From: Thermoguttaceae bacterium
Lineage (GTDB): Bacteria > Planctomycetota > Planctomycetia > Pirellulales > Thermoguttaceae
DNA length: 40,660 bases
Direction: 5' to 3'
Assembly: GCA_017447865.1 (NCBI GenBank)
Contig: JAFSMO010000065.1
Location: 1-40,660, forward strand
Of this stretch, positions 7,301 to 15,739 are shown in pieces (within the stretch, counting starts at the first letter, position 1; each line of letters starts with the position of its first letter). A program made the translations under genes and the position numbers. Below the pieces are notes generated by a model. The model had not been told where the DNA came from and searched no databases. It worked only from the letters and a program-made list of their open reading frames with translations.

Positions 7301-10276
7301 TTACCTCAGCCCATCTTCCAGCATTTGGCGCGTGCCGGACGGGTCGGCCGCTTCGCACGACTTGGTCAGAATTTCGATGATTTCTTCCAGATCGGCGCGC
7401 CACTCGTCCGGGTCCCCGGTCGGAAGCGGCACTTCGAGGAACTCGCCCAGAAGCAGGACCAGCCGGAGCAGGTGGCGGAAAATCATCCCTTCCTGCTTCT
7501 GAAGCCCTTTCGCGCTGATGTACTGGTTAAACTTTCCGTTGAAGCGCAGAACCTCCCCGGCCACCCAGCACGGCCAGACCTTCAGGTCCGTCACCAAGGG
7601 ATTTTCGTGGAGGAACAGGCGGTAGAGCTTTTCCGCAAACGTGAGCGTGAAAACCGGCTCCAGGCCCGCTTCACGGCGTTCTTTGCGTTCGGCCGGGGTT
7701 AGCGCGATCAGTTCCGCCTCGGTCGCCAGTCCCAGATCGAGCAGACGCCCATCCAGCCAGCCGACCGCCAGCCGGCCGCGCGGCAAATCCTCCTGGTACG
7801 GCACGCGGATCGCCGGTCCCAGCGAGGAGGGAAGCTCCAGAATGCTTTCAAACGCCTGAAGCCGCTCTTTCCGGTCGGCGTGCGGCAGGAAATTCAGGAT
7901 CCACGTCCCGAAAATCGGGTGAATGCCGCGCAGCTGCGCCATGGGCTCCATTTCCGGCGTGGGGATCGCCCTCTGGGGAAGGTAAACCGGCTTTTCCTCC
8001 TCCGGCTTTTCCACGCTCGACTCCAAAACCGCCGCGCCGTTGACGAAAACCCACGGTTTTTTCGCGGGTTCCGGCTCCGGTTTGGGAGGCTCGGCCGGCG
8101 TGGAAGGTTTCGACTCCGCCGCAGGCTGAACCGGCGCGGGTTTTGCCGGTTCCGGCGCTTTTTTCGGCTTCGGAGGCTGAACCAGCCCGCCGCCAAACGT
8201 CAGACCGGCGAGAATATCTCCGGCGGGCGCTTCTTTCGGCTCCTCTTTCGGTTCCTCTTTGGTTTCCGGTTCCTCTTCCAGCCCAAACCCGAAACCCATG
8301 GATTTTTTCGGCGTAGGAGTTTCGAGTTTGCGCGGTTCCGCGAGCTTCGGGACCGGTTTTTTCACGTCGAAAAGCGCTTGAGGTTTCAGCGCGCGGCGCT
8401 TGGTCACTTCGTCCTCCTCCGGATTTGGAACAGGCGGTTCATCCAGCAGATCGTCGAAAAGCCCCGCACCGAAACCCGTCTGCTTCGGCTTGGAAACGTG
8501 CTTCTTCGCGGCTTTCGGAACGTTCAGATCGGGCGCGTCCTTTTCCCGACCGCGCGTCGCCTTCCACATTTCAAGGCTTGGAACGTTTTTCTTCTGGTCC
8601 GGCTTCTTGACGGTCGGAATCTCAAGTTTCGGCGCTTCCGCAGAAGTTTCGGCCGGAGTTTCCACCACCGATTCCGGCGCGGCTTCCGCCGGGACTTCGT
8701 GGCTCACTTTCGGGCGGACCCGCTCCACGTCTGGCCGCGGGAGGGACGGGAACCACTCCGCCGGCGGTTCCGGCTCGAGCCTGACGTAACCGGCGCTCCA
8801 GAGCGTTCCGAGCATCCGGTCGAGGTCCTTCTGGCCCGCCTCCTGCTTGCGGCCGAAGAGGAGCCGCTTCTGCACCAGTTCCCGCAGGCGCGTGACCTCC
8901 GGCGAGGCCTTGAGCATGTACGCCAGCATCCGCCACGGGACCAGTCCTTTGCTTTCCAGATTTCCGGCCGGGGCGTTTTTCAGCTTCAGGAACTGCTGCT
9001 CCGTCCAGTACTGCAGATTGGGGTTTCGTTTCGGCTGCTTCTTTTTCAGGGCCTTTTTCTCGGCCAAAATCTTCGGGTCTTTCGAATCGGCCGGGAGACG
9101 GTTGAATTTTTCCTGCCAGCGGAGAATTTCCACGTCGTCCTCATGCGCCAGAACGAAAACGTGCCCTTGCGTGTCGTACTGGGGGCGGCCGGCACGGCCG
9201 AAAATCTGATGCGCCGTCCCCGGCTCGAGCATGGTCTGTTTCCCGGCGGGGCCTTTCATGATGCTCGGCAAAACGACGGACCGCGCGGGAAGATTGATCC
9301 CGGCCGAAAGCGTCTCGGTGCACGTGCAAACCGCCAGGAGTTTCTGCTGGAACAAATATTCGACGATCCGGCGGTACTTCGGGAGGATCCCCGCGTGATG
9401 AACGCCCACGCCGCGGACGAGGATCTGCTTGAGTTTCGGCCCGGCCCCTTGCGAAAAGTCAAACCGGCCCAGCTCGCCCATCAGCCGCGCCCGGGTTTCC
9501 GGCGTCACGAGTTCTTTCCCGCGGATCTCCTCCGCCACGCGCCAGCACTCGTCGCGGTTGAAGCAGAAAACGAGCGTCGGGGTCATGCGTTCGTCCTCGT
9601 TTCCGAGGCACAAAAGCTGGATTTCCTCCACGAGCGTCTGATCTCCCACCCACTGAAAAACGAGCGGGACCTTGCGCACGTCGCTCTGAACGACCTCCAG
9701 CTTGTGGTGGTGCTCGTACTCGAGCCAGTTCGCGAACTGGACGGCATTTCCAACCGTCGCCGAAAGAAGCAGAAGCCGGACGTGCTGCGGGAGAAGCGCA
9801 AGCGAGAATTCCCAGACGATCCCACGCTCCGCGTCGTTGAAATTATGGAACTCATCCATCACGACCGACTGAACGTCACGAAATTCATCGAATTCCTCCG
9901 GGTGGAGCAGCCGGTTGAAAAGGATCTCGGCCACAACGACCAGGATCTTCGCGTTCGGGTTCACTTTGTGATTTCCCGTCACCAACCCAATATCGTTCTC
10001 GGAAAAGCCCCAACGGACGGCCGACTCGCGCAGCTCGCGGAATTTCTGGTCCGTCAGCGCGATCAGCGGTGTGGTGTAGTACATGCGCTGGCCGGTCTGA
10101 AGGGCCTCGTAAACGGCGGCCTCGGCGATGAGCGTCTTCCCCGTCCCGGTCGGCGCGCAGACCAGCACGCCCTGCGGTGAGGAAAACCACGCCAAAAGCG
10201 CTTCTTCCTGCACCGGGTAAAGCTCGTAAGGAATCGTTGCCAAATATTTTTCCGCTATTTCGTCGCGAGTCAACAT
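7301..10276 (-). CDS. Ski2-like DEAD/DEAH-box helicase with long disordered linker
   Basis: The 991-residue ATP-dependent nucleic-acid helicase has both RecA-like lobes in residues 1-400. Walker A is APTGTGKT (41-48), the Walker B box is DEFH (141-144), motif III is SAT (172-174), and motif VI is QIFGRAGR (357-364). HHAGILPK and TETLSAGINLPA are typical of the Ski2/Mtr4/Brr2 side of superfamily 2. Residues about 520-790 are rich in Pro, Glu, Lys and Ala and probably disordered; a C-terminal globular part of about 200 residues is not recognised. The role is likely RNA processing or DNA repair, substrate unknown. The start lies directly beside a heptamer tandem repeat, with no evident Shine-Dalgarno. 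Its neighbours do not suggest a pathway. Confidence 0.88.
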   Translation of the reverse strand: MLTRDEIAEKYLATIPYELYPVQEEALLAWFSSPQGVLVCAPTGTGKTLIAEAAVYEALQTGQRMYYTTPLIALTDQKFRELRESAVRWGFSENDIGLVTGNHKVNPNAKILVVVAEILFNRLLHPEEFDEFRDVQSVVMDEFHNFNDAERGIVWEFSLALLPQHVRLLLLSATVGNAVQFANWLEYEHHHKLEVVQSDVRKVPLVFQWVGDQTLVEEIQLLCLGNEDERMTPTLVFCFNRDECWRVAEEIRGKELVTPETRARLMGELGRFDFSQGAGPKLKQILVRGVGVHHAGILPKYRRIVEYLFQQKLLAVCTCTETLSAGINLPARSVVLPSIMKGPAGKQTMLEPGTAHQIFGRAGRPQYDTQGHVFVLAHEDDVEILRWQEKFNRLPADSKDPKILAEKKALKKKQPKRNPNLQYWTEQQFLKLKNAPAGNLESKGLVPWRMLAYMLKASPEVTRLRELVQKRLLFGRKQEAGQKDLDRMLGTLWSAGYVRLEPEPPAEWFPSLPRPDVERVRPKVSHEVPAEAAPESVVETPAETSAEAPKLEIPTVKKPDQKKNVPSLEMWKATRGREKDAPDLNVPKAAKKHVSKPKQTGFGAGLFDDLLDEPPVPNPEEDEVTKRRALKPQALFDVKKPVPKLAEPRKLETPTPKKSMGFGFGLEEEPETKEEPKEEPKEAPAGDILAGLTFGGGLVQPPKPKKAPEPAKPAPVQPAAESKPSTPAEPPKPEPEPAKKPWVFVNGAAVLESSVEKPEEEKPVYLPQRAIPTPEMEPMAQLRGIHPIFGTWILNFLPHADRKERLQAFESILELPSSLGPAIRVPYQEDLPRGRLAVGWLDGRLLDLGLATEAELIALTPAERKERREAGLEPVFTLTFAEKLYRLFLHENPLVTDLKVWPCWVAGEVLRFNGKFNQYISAKGLQKQEGMIFRHLLRLVLLLGEFLEVPLPTGDPDEWRADLEEIIEILTKSCEAADPSGTRQMLEDGLR

Positions 10277-10282
10277 TTTATT

Positions 10283-10313
10283 GAGTGTGGAGTGTGGAGT
10301 GTGGAGAGTGGAG
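10283..10313. repeat. Heptamer tandem repeat (GAGTGTG) at the helicase start
   Basis: Three perfect GAGTGTG units and a fourth with one change (GAGAGTG) lie 6 bp upstream of the helicase ATG, where a ribosome-binding site would be. A unit gained or lost would change the leader but not the reading frame. A similar heptamer array, GTGAGGA x3, lies after the transketolase gene at 35320-35340. Confidence 0.7.
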
Positions 10314-10474
10314 TTAAAGGGGAAAATGGCCCGTCTGATTTAAGAAAGTATAAACGATTTTCGATTTTTGTAAAGGGTTTCCCCCCTGAAAACGCCAAAA
10401 GTAAAAAAATTTCGTCTTTTTTATAAAATTTTATCCATTTAAGGGGTCCGCGACCTTTTGATTTTTTGAAAATC

Positions 10475-10483
10475 TGGTATAAT
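10475..10483 (+). promoter_or_regulatory. Extended -10 promoter for rex
   Basis: TGG followed by TATAAT (10478-10483) is an extended -10 element. No good -35 is seen at 17 bp. Transcription should begin near 10490, which makes a TTG at 10495 an unlikely translation start and favours the ATG at 10534. Confidence 0.6.
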
Positions 10484-10519
10484 GTAAAGACCGTTTGAAA
10501 GAAAATCGTATTTTTTTCC

Positions 10520-10527
10520 AGAAGGTG
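10520..10527 (+). promoter_or_regulatory. Shine-Dalgarno that fixes the rex start
   Basis: AGAAGGTG ends 6 nt before the ATG at 10534 and almost touches the earlier ATG at 10528. The 10534 start therefore has the best spacing. Confidence 0.6.
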
Positions 10528-10533
10528 ATGATC

Positions 10534-11172
10534 ATGTGCGCAGAGTCCAAGGATCGCGTGTACCCGGTGCCGAGCATTCGTCGGCTTCCGCTTTACCTTT
10601 CTTTTCTCCGTCAGCTTCGGGAACAAAAAGTCGAAGTCGTTTCCAGCACACGCATCGCAGAAGAGCTTGGCCTGACCGGGATCCAGGTCCGCAAAGACCT
10701 CGCCATGACCGGGATCGTTGGCCGGCCGAAAATCGGGCACTCGATCAACGAACTGGTGAGCCACATCGAATGCTTCCTCGGGTGGGATAAATCGCGCCCG
10801 GCGTTCCTCGTCGGCGTGGGGCACTTGGGGACCGCCCTGCTCGGCTACAAAGGATTCAAGCAGGAAAACCTCGACATCGTGGCGTCTTTTGATTCTGATC
10901 CGGAAAAAATCGGCAAGACCATCCTCGGGAGACCGACTTACCCCGTCTCGGAGTTTTCGCAAAAGGCGAAGGAAATGAACGTCCAGTGCGCGATTTTGAC
11001 GGTCCCGGCCCAGTTCGCCCAGGCGACGGCCGACATGATGGTCGAAGCGGGAATCGTCGGGATTTGGAATTTCGCGCCGGTTCAGCTCTTCGTTCCGGAT
11101 TCCGTCATCGTAGAAAACGTTTCCCTTTCCTCCAGCTATGCCGTGCTTTCGCAGAGGCTGACGCAGATTTGA
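10534..11172 (+). CDS. rex: Redox-sensing transcriptional repressor Rex
   Basis: The 212-residue protein matches Rex in length and order. A winged helix-turn-helix (about 10-70, with VSSTRIAEELGLTGIQVRKD) is followed by a Rossmann NAD(H)-binding fold (LVGVGHLGTALLGY, about 92-105). The family-typical C-terminal swap segment NFAPVQLFVPDSVIVENV comes last. Rex dimers sense the NADH/NAD+ ratio and repress fermentative and respiratory genes when NADH is low. The post-HTH turn reads GRPKIGHS where GRPGVGY is more usual. The start is chosen from the Shine-Dalgarno and the promoter position; a longer TTG start at 10495 is unlikely. The stop is 6 bp from the next gene, a glycosyltransferase, suggesting an operon. 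Confidence 0.93.
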   Translation: MCAESKDRVYPVPSIRRLPLYLSFLRQLREQKVEVVSSTRIAEELGLTGIQVRKDLAMTGIVGRPKIGHSINELVSHIECFLGWDKSRPAFLVGVGHLGTALLGYKGFKQENLDIVASFDSDPEKIGKTILGRPTYPVSEFSQKAKEMNVQCAILTVPAQFAQATADMMVEAGIVGIWNFAPVQLFVPDSVIVENVSLSSSYAVLSQRLTQI

Positions 11173-11178
11173 GGCCGC

Positions 11179-12381
11179 ATGAATCTTCTTTTTCTCGCCC
11201 ACAGTTCCCAGCGCGGAGGGGCAGAGTTTTGCCTCGAAACGACGCTGAAATGCCTGGATCGTTCTAAAATCGAGCCGTTCGTGATCTTCCCCTCCGAGGG
11301 ACCGATGGCGGAGTCGGCCCGAAGTCTCGGGATCCACGTGGAATTTCTGCCGTGGAGCTGGTGGATGCTTTACGAGCCGTCCCTTTGGGAGTGGAAAAAC
11401 CGGCTGGGGATCCCGGGACGGCAAATCTTTTTGCGGCGGTTCATCCGGGAGCATCACATCGACGCAGTGTACACCAACACGGTCTGCCTCTTTGAGGGCG
11501 CATTGGCCGCGCGGCGGGCCGGGATCCCGCACGTGACGCACATTCACGAGGTCCTCCAGGACGAATTCATGCGGCCACGGTGGTTTTCGCTCCCGAAAAT
11601 CGTCCGGTTTTTCTACCGGAACAGTCAGAGCGTGATTTTCGAGTCGGACCCGGCCCGAAAAATCGCGGAGGAGCTCCTCGTTTCGTCGGTCCAAAAGCCC
11701 GAGGCGGAAAAACTTCTGCAGAAATCGGCCGTCGTTTCCAACTCGTCCCGGCTGACGCTCGAGGAAGTCGAACGTTTCGGCCCCGAGCAGGCGGAGCCCA
11801 CGTGGCGGGAAATGGCGCCGTACGGCGTGGACCCCGCCCGCTGGACCGTGCTTTGGCTCGGGCGTTTCTCGGAGCGTAAAAATCCGTTCCTTCTTCTGCG
11901 CGCGGTGGAGCTCCTTCCCGAAAACGTCCGCGGCGCGATCCAGGTCGTTTTTGCCGGCGCGGGCCCGCTGGAGGAGTCGCTTCGGGCGGAGATCCAGGCC
12001 AAAAATCTTGGAAATGCGTGCCGTATCGTGCCGTTCCAGACGGACATTCGGCCGCTTCTGCGACTGGCGAAAACGCTGGTCCTCACGTCGCACGAGGAAT
12101 CGTTCGGGCTGGTCCTGATCGAGGCGGGAATGTTCGCGCTTCCCACCATCGCGGTGAGGTCGCAGGGGCCGTGTGAGATCGTTCAGGACGGCGAGACGGG
12201 TTTTCTCGTACCGGATGAAGAACCAGCGATCCTGGCCCAAAAACTTCAAACTCTTTTCCAGTCTTCCGAACTCTGCGAGTCTCTGGGCTTTAAAAATCAA
12301 AAACGGGTCATGGAGTTTTATGACCCGTGGAAAAATACGGCAAAAATCGAAAAAGAGCTCGAAAAAATCGGTCTCAATTAA
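11179..12381 (+). CDS. GT-B glycosyltransferase, family 4-like
   Basis: The 400-residue protein has a GT-B fold. The N-terminal acceptor domain starts with MNLLFLAHSSQRGGAE, the glycine-rich loop of GT4-type enzymes. The C-terminal nucleotide-sugar domain contains LWLGRFSERKNP, VFAGAGPLEESL and the E-x7-E signature in EESFGLVLIEAG (about 310-322), ending with GETGFLVP. It probably transfers a sugar from a nucleotide donor to an envelope glycan or lipid on the cytoplasmic side of the membrane; donor and acceptor cannot be read. It follows rex by 6 bp and is closed by a hairpin terminator at 12395-12417. Co-transcription with rex is inferred, not functionally explained. Confidence 0.87.
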   Translation: MNLLFLAHSSQRGGAEFCLETTLKCLDRSKIEPFVIFPSEGPMAESARSLGIHVEFLPWSWWMLYEPSLWEWKNRLGIPGRQIFLRRFIREHHIDAVYTNTVCLFEGALAARRAGIPHVTHIHEVLQDEFMRPRWFSLPKIVRFFYRNSQSVIFESDPARKIAEELLVSSVQKPEAEKLLQKSAVVSNSSRLTLEEVERFGPEQAEPTWREMAPYGVDPARWTVLWLGRFSERKNPFLLLRAVELLPENVRGAIQVVFAGAGPLEESLRAEIQAKNLGNACRIVPFQTDIRPLLRLAKTLVLTSHEESFGLVLIEAGMFALPTIAVRSQGPCEIVQDGETGFLVPDEEPAILAQKLQTLFQSSELCESLGFKNQKRVMEFYDPWKNTAKIEKELEKIGLN

Positions 12382-12385
12382 TGAC

Positions 12386-12596
12386 TTTACGGGGACGACG
12401 GTTCCAGCGTCGTTTTTAAAGCCTCCCTCTGTGAGGGGGGTGGCCCAAAGGGCCGGGGGGAGTCGAACGGCGCGCCACGCAACTCCCCCAGTCTCGCTAC
12501 GCGAGCCAGCCCCCTCAATGAGGGGGCCTTTCGTTGCGGCCGGGCCGGCCGCGGACGGCGAGCCGCCGTCCTTCCGTATTAAGCCGTCCCCGTAAA
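12386..12596. mobile_element. MITE-like palindromic element with 12-bp terminal inverted repeats
   Basis: TTTACGGGGACG (12386-12397) is repeated in exact inverse at 12585-12596. Between them are nested hairpins: CCCTCTGTGAGGG, GGCCCAAAGGGCC, a TCTCGCTACGCGAG-type stem, CCCCCTCAATGAGGGGG, and GGACGGC-GAGCC-GCCGTCC (12553-12571). No ORF is present. It fills the whole gap between the convergent glycosyltransferase and RND genes. It resembles a non-autonomous palindromic repeat or a composite bidirectional terminator. No target-site duplication is evident. Confidence 0.5.
12395..12417 (+). terminator. Intrinsic terminator after the glycosyltransferase
   Basis: The stem ACGACG / CGTCGT with a 7-nt loop is followed directly by TTTT, 14 bp after the stop codon. 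It lies inside the left arm of the palindromic element. Confidence 0.6.
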
Positions 12597-12597
12597 A

Positions 12598-15441
12598 CTA
12601 CTTCTCCACCTTCTTTCCCTTGGCGAACATCTTGCCTCCGCTCACGGTGAGGATCGACGGCAGGTAAACCAGGTCGCCGAACAGAGCCGCCGAGAGCAGC
12701 ATCAGCATCATCACACCGAAGTAAAGGGTCGGCGTAAACGTACTGAACGCAAAGACCGAAAGCCCAAACGCCGAAACCAGCGTGGTCTGCGTCATGGCCG
12801 TGGCGCAGCGGCGGTAAGCGGAAAGGGCCGCGTCTTTGTGAACGAGACCTTCGTCCAACGCACGCCGGTACCAGGTCAGGTAGTGGATCGTGTCGTCCGT
12901 CGCAATACCAAGCGCAACGCTTGCAGTCATCATCGCCCCGAGGTCGCACAAGACCCCCAGCCACCCCATCGCGCCAAACACGACGGCAACCGGGAAAATG
13001 TTCGGGATCATGGCGCAAAGTCCGCCCGTGAAATTCTTCAGAAGAATCATCATCACGAACGAAATCGTGAGGAAGGAGTAAATGATACTTTTGTACAAAC
13101 TCCTCATCAGTTCGTGCTGGGTCTTGTAAACGATCGGGACGGAACCGGTGTAAATGGTCTCCACCGGCGCTTTCTCGCCCAACGTTGCGAGGTCATTTTC
13201 CGCAAGCCAGCGGTTCACCACCGGGTCGATCGTCTTGCGAAGTTCGTTCACGAAATCGCCGTAGTCCACGTCCGTCAGCGCCTTCACACGGCAAGTGATA
13301 CGGAACAGTTCATCCCCATGGTCCACCTGCCAGCTATAAACCGCCTTTTCCAGCGTGGTCTGTTCTTCTTCATCCAGCGGAATTTTCTGTTCTCGTGCTT
13401 CCAATTCCTCAGTTTTCTCGCGGAGCTCCTGAAGCGTCGTAATATTCAGGGGGTTAAGCTTTTCCAGAATCGGCTCAGGCACTCCAATTTCCTGAAGAGT
13501 CGGGCTAAGATTTTCCTGCCCGGCCGCCCGTGCGCGTTCTTCGTACTTGCGTTCCGCGGCAAGAAGGTCCTGCTTGACGAACTCGCCAATTTTATTGTAA
13601 CTTCGTATCACCTGGCCATTCCAGCCGGAACGCTCCATCAAACTGCCAACATTCGGATCAGGCAGAAGCATGACCGCAGAAAGCACCCCGCCGACCTGCT
13701 TTTCATCCGTCACCGTGGTTTTTCTTTTATTGAAAAAGAGTTTACGGCGCGGCCGGGCTGCGCGGCTCGCCTCCGTTCCAACATCCGGGTCCACCAGTTC
13801 CTTCTTGACGGCATTTACCGCGTCTTCCACCAGAAGCATGCGGTCACGCATATTCTGCGGAACCTTTTCATTATCGAAGCGGATCACGACTTCCATCGGC
13901 ACAAGCGGCCCCAGATGGTCTTCCAGCCAGGCATAGTCGTGAATGATCGTCGTGTCCTTCTTGAAGAAGTTCATGAGTTTCACCGACGGGATCAACTGCG
14001 GCAAACCCGCGAAACCGGTCAATAAAATCAACGTACAGAGCGTCAAACTGACGTACGGGTGGTAAATCAGGATCTTACCGAGCTTTTGCCAATGCGCACC
14101 GATCACGTCCTTGCGCTTCATCTCTTTACCAGCCGCACCGAGTTTGGCCATTTTGTCCGCGAAACGGTGGGACGGGAAAAGCTGCAGGGCCGAGGTCACG
14201 AAAAGGAAAAGAACGAAAATCGAAATCCCGACGCCCACACCTGAGTAAAAGCCGAAATTCCGGATCGGGACCAAGTTACTCGTCAGGAGCGAAAACAGAC
14301 CGAGCATCGTCGTAATGGCCGAAACGCAGACCGGCGCAAACGCGTGCTGAACGGCTCGTTCCACGGCACCATGGACGCCGCCCTCTTCTTCCAGAGCATC
14401 GTGGTAGTAGTTAATGAAGTGAATTGCGCCCGACATCGTAAGGACGTAAACCAGAGGCGGCATGGAAAGCATGATCGCATCCGTACTGGCCCCGGTAAAG
14501 TTCACGATGGCCAGCGCGTAACCCGTCGCAAACAGAGCCGCGCAGAACACGATCAGAACCAGACGCACACTGCGCAGGCAGAGACTCGCGATGGTGAAAC
14601 CGATCACGGCCGCCATCCACGCCAGACGCATAAGCGTACGATTTCCCTCGACGTCAATCGCCACGTTATCGACGGGCGGGCCACCAAGATGAAGATCGGA
14701 AGGCTGAAGACCATGCAAAACAATCAAATCCTCCGGCGGAATGGACCGGACGTTTTTCTCGTCCTCTGTCAATTTCTCCGGGATTTTCATCGTCAGTTTG
14801 CGTTCCAGAAAGTTTTTTGGTTCCTTTACAAACTCATGGCTGAGCTGTTCCTTCTGGATCTCTTCCACGGCGGCGAGCTGCTGAGGGCTCAGTTTCCGGC
14901 GGTCAAAGACGAAATCCTGACGGGCCAGGCGGTAAATCTCGCCAATAGCTCCGCGCATGTTTTCCCCCTCGCACCCCGGGCGCAGGTAAATCATCACGGA
15001 GGTGAGTTTTCCGTCCACACCAATGAGCGTCCCCTTGAGCCGGTTGATGGCCTCATCACGCGTCATTGAGGTCCCTTCGCTTACCTGCTCGGCCAGTTCA
15101 GGACCAGTGATGTACGATTCATAAAAACGGAGGTTGAAATCTTCATCAATAACATTTCCATCCTCATTTTTACGCGGAAGAAGTCGTACCCTCATGACCT
15201 CCATACGCGGGTCGTTCAGCGTACAGCCCTCCCAACTCATCAGGATGAACTGCTCGTTCGGGAAATTCCCCTGGAACCACGTATGAAGCACGGACTCCGG
15301 CGTTCCTTCGGGGAGCCACTCTTTAATATTGTTACGAACGTTTTCCAGTGTACGCTTTACGCCCATCCCAACAATTGGAACCGTAAACGCAATCATCACC
15401 AGAAGCAGAAGGGCGTATTTTTCGTAAAATGTTTTTTTCAT
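12598..15441 (-). CDS. RND/MMPL-superfamily exporter
   Basis: The 947-residue inner-membrane protein has the RND plan. There is one N-terminal membrane segment (YALLLLVMIAFTVPIVGMGV), a large periplasmic loop (about 35-270), a bundle of helices (about 275-490), a second large loop, and a final bundle (about 790-940). Conserved RND helix-4-like text appears as STDAIMLSMPPLVYVLTMSG and, in the second half, GAMMTASVALGIATDDTIHY. It is closer to the MMPL/HpnN-type lipid or hydrophobic-molecule exporters than to tripartite drug pumps. The substrate is unknown, and no membrane-fusion protein or outer-membrane channel gene is adjacent. A Shine-Dalgarno AGGAAA lies before the ATG, and a good promoter is 65 nt upstream. 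Confidence 0.87.
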   Translation of the reverse strand: MKKTFYEKYALLLLVMIAFTVPIVGMGVKRTLENVRNNIKEWLPEGTPESVLHTWFQGNFPNEQFILMSWEGCTLNDPRMEVMRVRLLPRKNEDGNVIDEDFNLRFYESYITGPELAEQVSEGTSMTRDEAINRLKGTLIGVDGKLTSVMIYLRPGCEGENMRGAIGEIYRLARQDFVFDRRKLSPQQLAAVEEIQKEQLSHEFVKEPKNFLERKLTMKIPEKLTEDEKNVRSIPPEDLIVLHGLQPSDLHLGGPPVDNVAIDVEGNRTLMRLAWMAAVIGFTIASLCLRSVRLVLIVFCAALFATGYALAIVNFTGASTDAIMLSMPPLVYVLTMSGAIHFINYYHDALEEEGGVHGAVERAVQHAFAPVCVSAITTMLGLFSLLTSNLVPIRNFGFYSGVGVGISIFVLFLFVTSALQLFPSHRFADKMAKLGAAGKEMKRKDVIGAHWQKLGKILIYHPYVSLTLCTLILLTGFAGLPQLIPSVKLMNFFKKDTTIIHDYAWLEDHLGPLVPMEVVIRFDNEKVPQNMRDRMLLVEDAVNAVKKELVDPDVGTEASRAARPRRKLFFNKRKTTVTDEKQVGGVLSAVMLLPDPNVGSLMERSGWNGQVIRSYNKIGEFVKQDLLAAERKYEERARAAGQENLSPTLQEIGVPEPILEKLNPLNITTLQELREKTEELEAREQKIPLDEEEQTTLEKAVYSWQVDHGDELFRITCRVKALTDVDYGDFVNELRKTIDPVVNRWLAENDLATLGEKAPVETIYTGSVPIVYKTQHELMRSLYKSIIYSFLTISFVMMILLKNFTGGLCAMIPNIFPVAVVFGAMGWLGVLCDLGAMMTASVALGIATDDTIHYLTWYRRALDEGLVHKDAALSAYRRCATAMTQTTLVSAFGLSVFAFSTFTPTLYFGVMMLMLLSAALFGDLVYLPSILTVSGGKMFAKGKKVEK

Positions 15442-15506
15442 GTTGTTTCCTGAATCGAAGAACGCATCCTCTAAATCAAAAATATTTACTAAAAAATATT
15501 TTCTCT

Positions 15507-15535
15507 AGTATAACACTTTCTTGCCTTTGCGTCTA
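15507..15535 (-). promoter_or_regulatory. Promoter for the RND gene
   Basis: Read on the minus strand, TAGACG (15530-15535) and TATACT (15507-15512) are 17 bp apart, giving a leader of about 60 nt. The rest of the 15442-15739 spacer is AT-rich and shows nothing else I can support. Confidence 0.5.
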
Positions 15536-15739
15536 TTGGTAGTACCTGAAAAAAAGCTAAAATAATTTAATTTTTCAAGAATTTTATGTAATGTTTCAGG
15601 AAAATCAACCCGCAAAGTTTGCACAAAATTCTCATTTTCCCAAAAAGAGAAACACGGCAAAATAACAAAATTAAGGTTTTTAAAGCAACTAAAAAAACCG
15701 GAGAATTGAGGGGAATCTGATCCATTCAGGTCTCATTCC

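Noticed and set aside
10495..10533. TTG start giving a longer Rex
   Set aside because: It would lie about 5 nt after the predicted transcription start with no ribosome site, and the extra residues are not family-like.
10270..12300. A 676-codon minus-strand frame opposite rex and the glycosyltransferase
   Set aside because: Both plus-strand genes have clear family motifs. The antisense product is Arg/His/Pro-rich with no recognisable domain.
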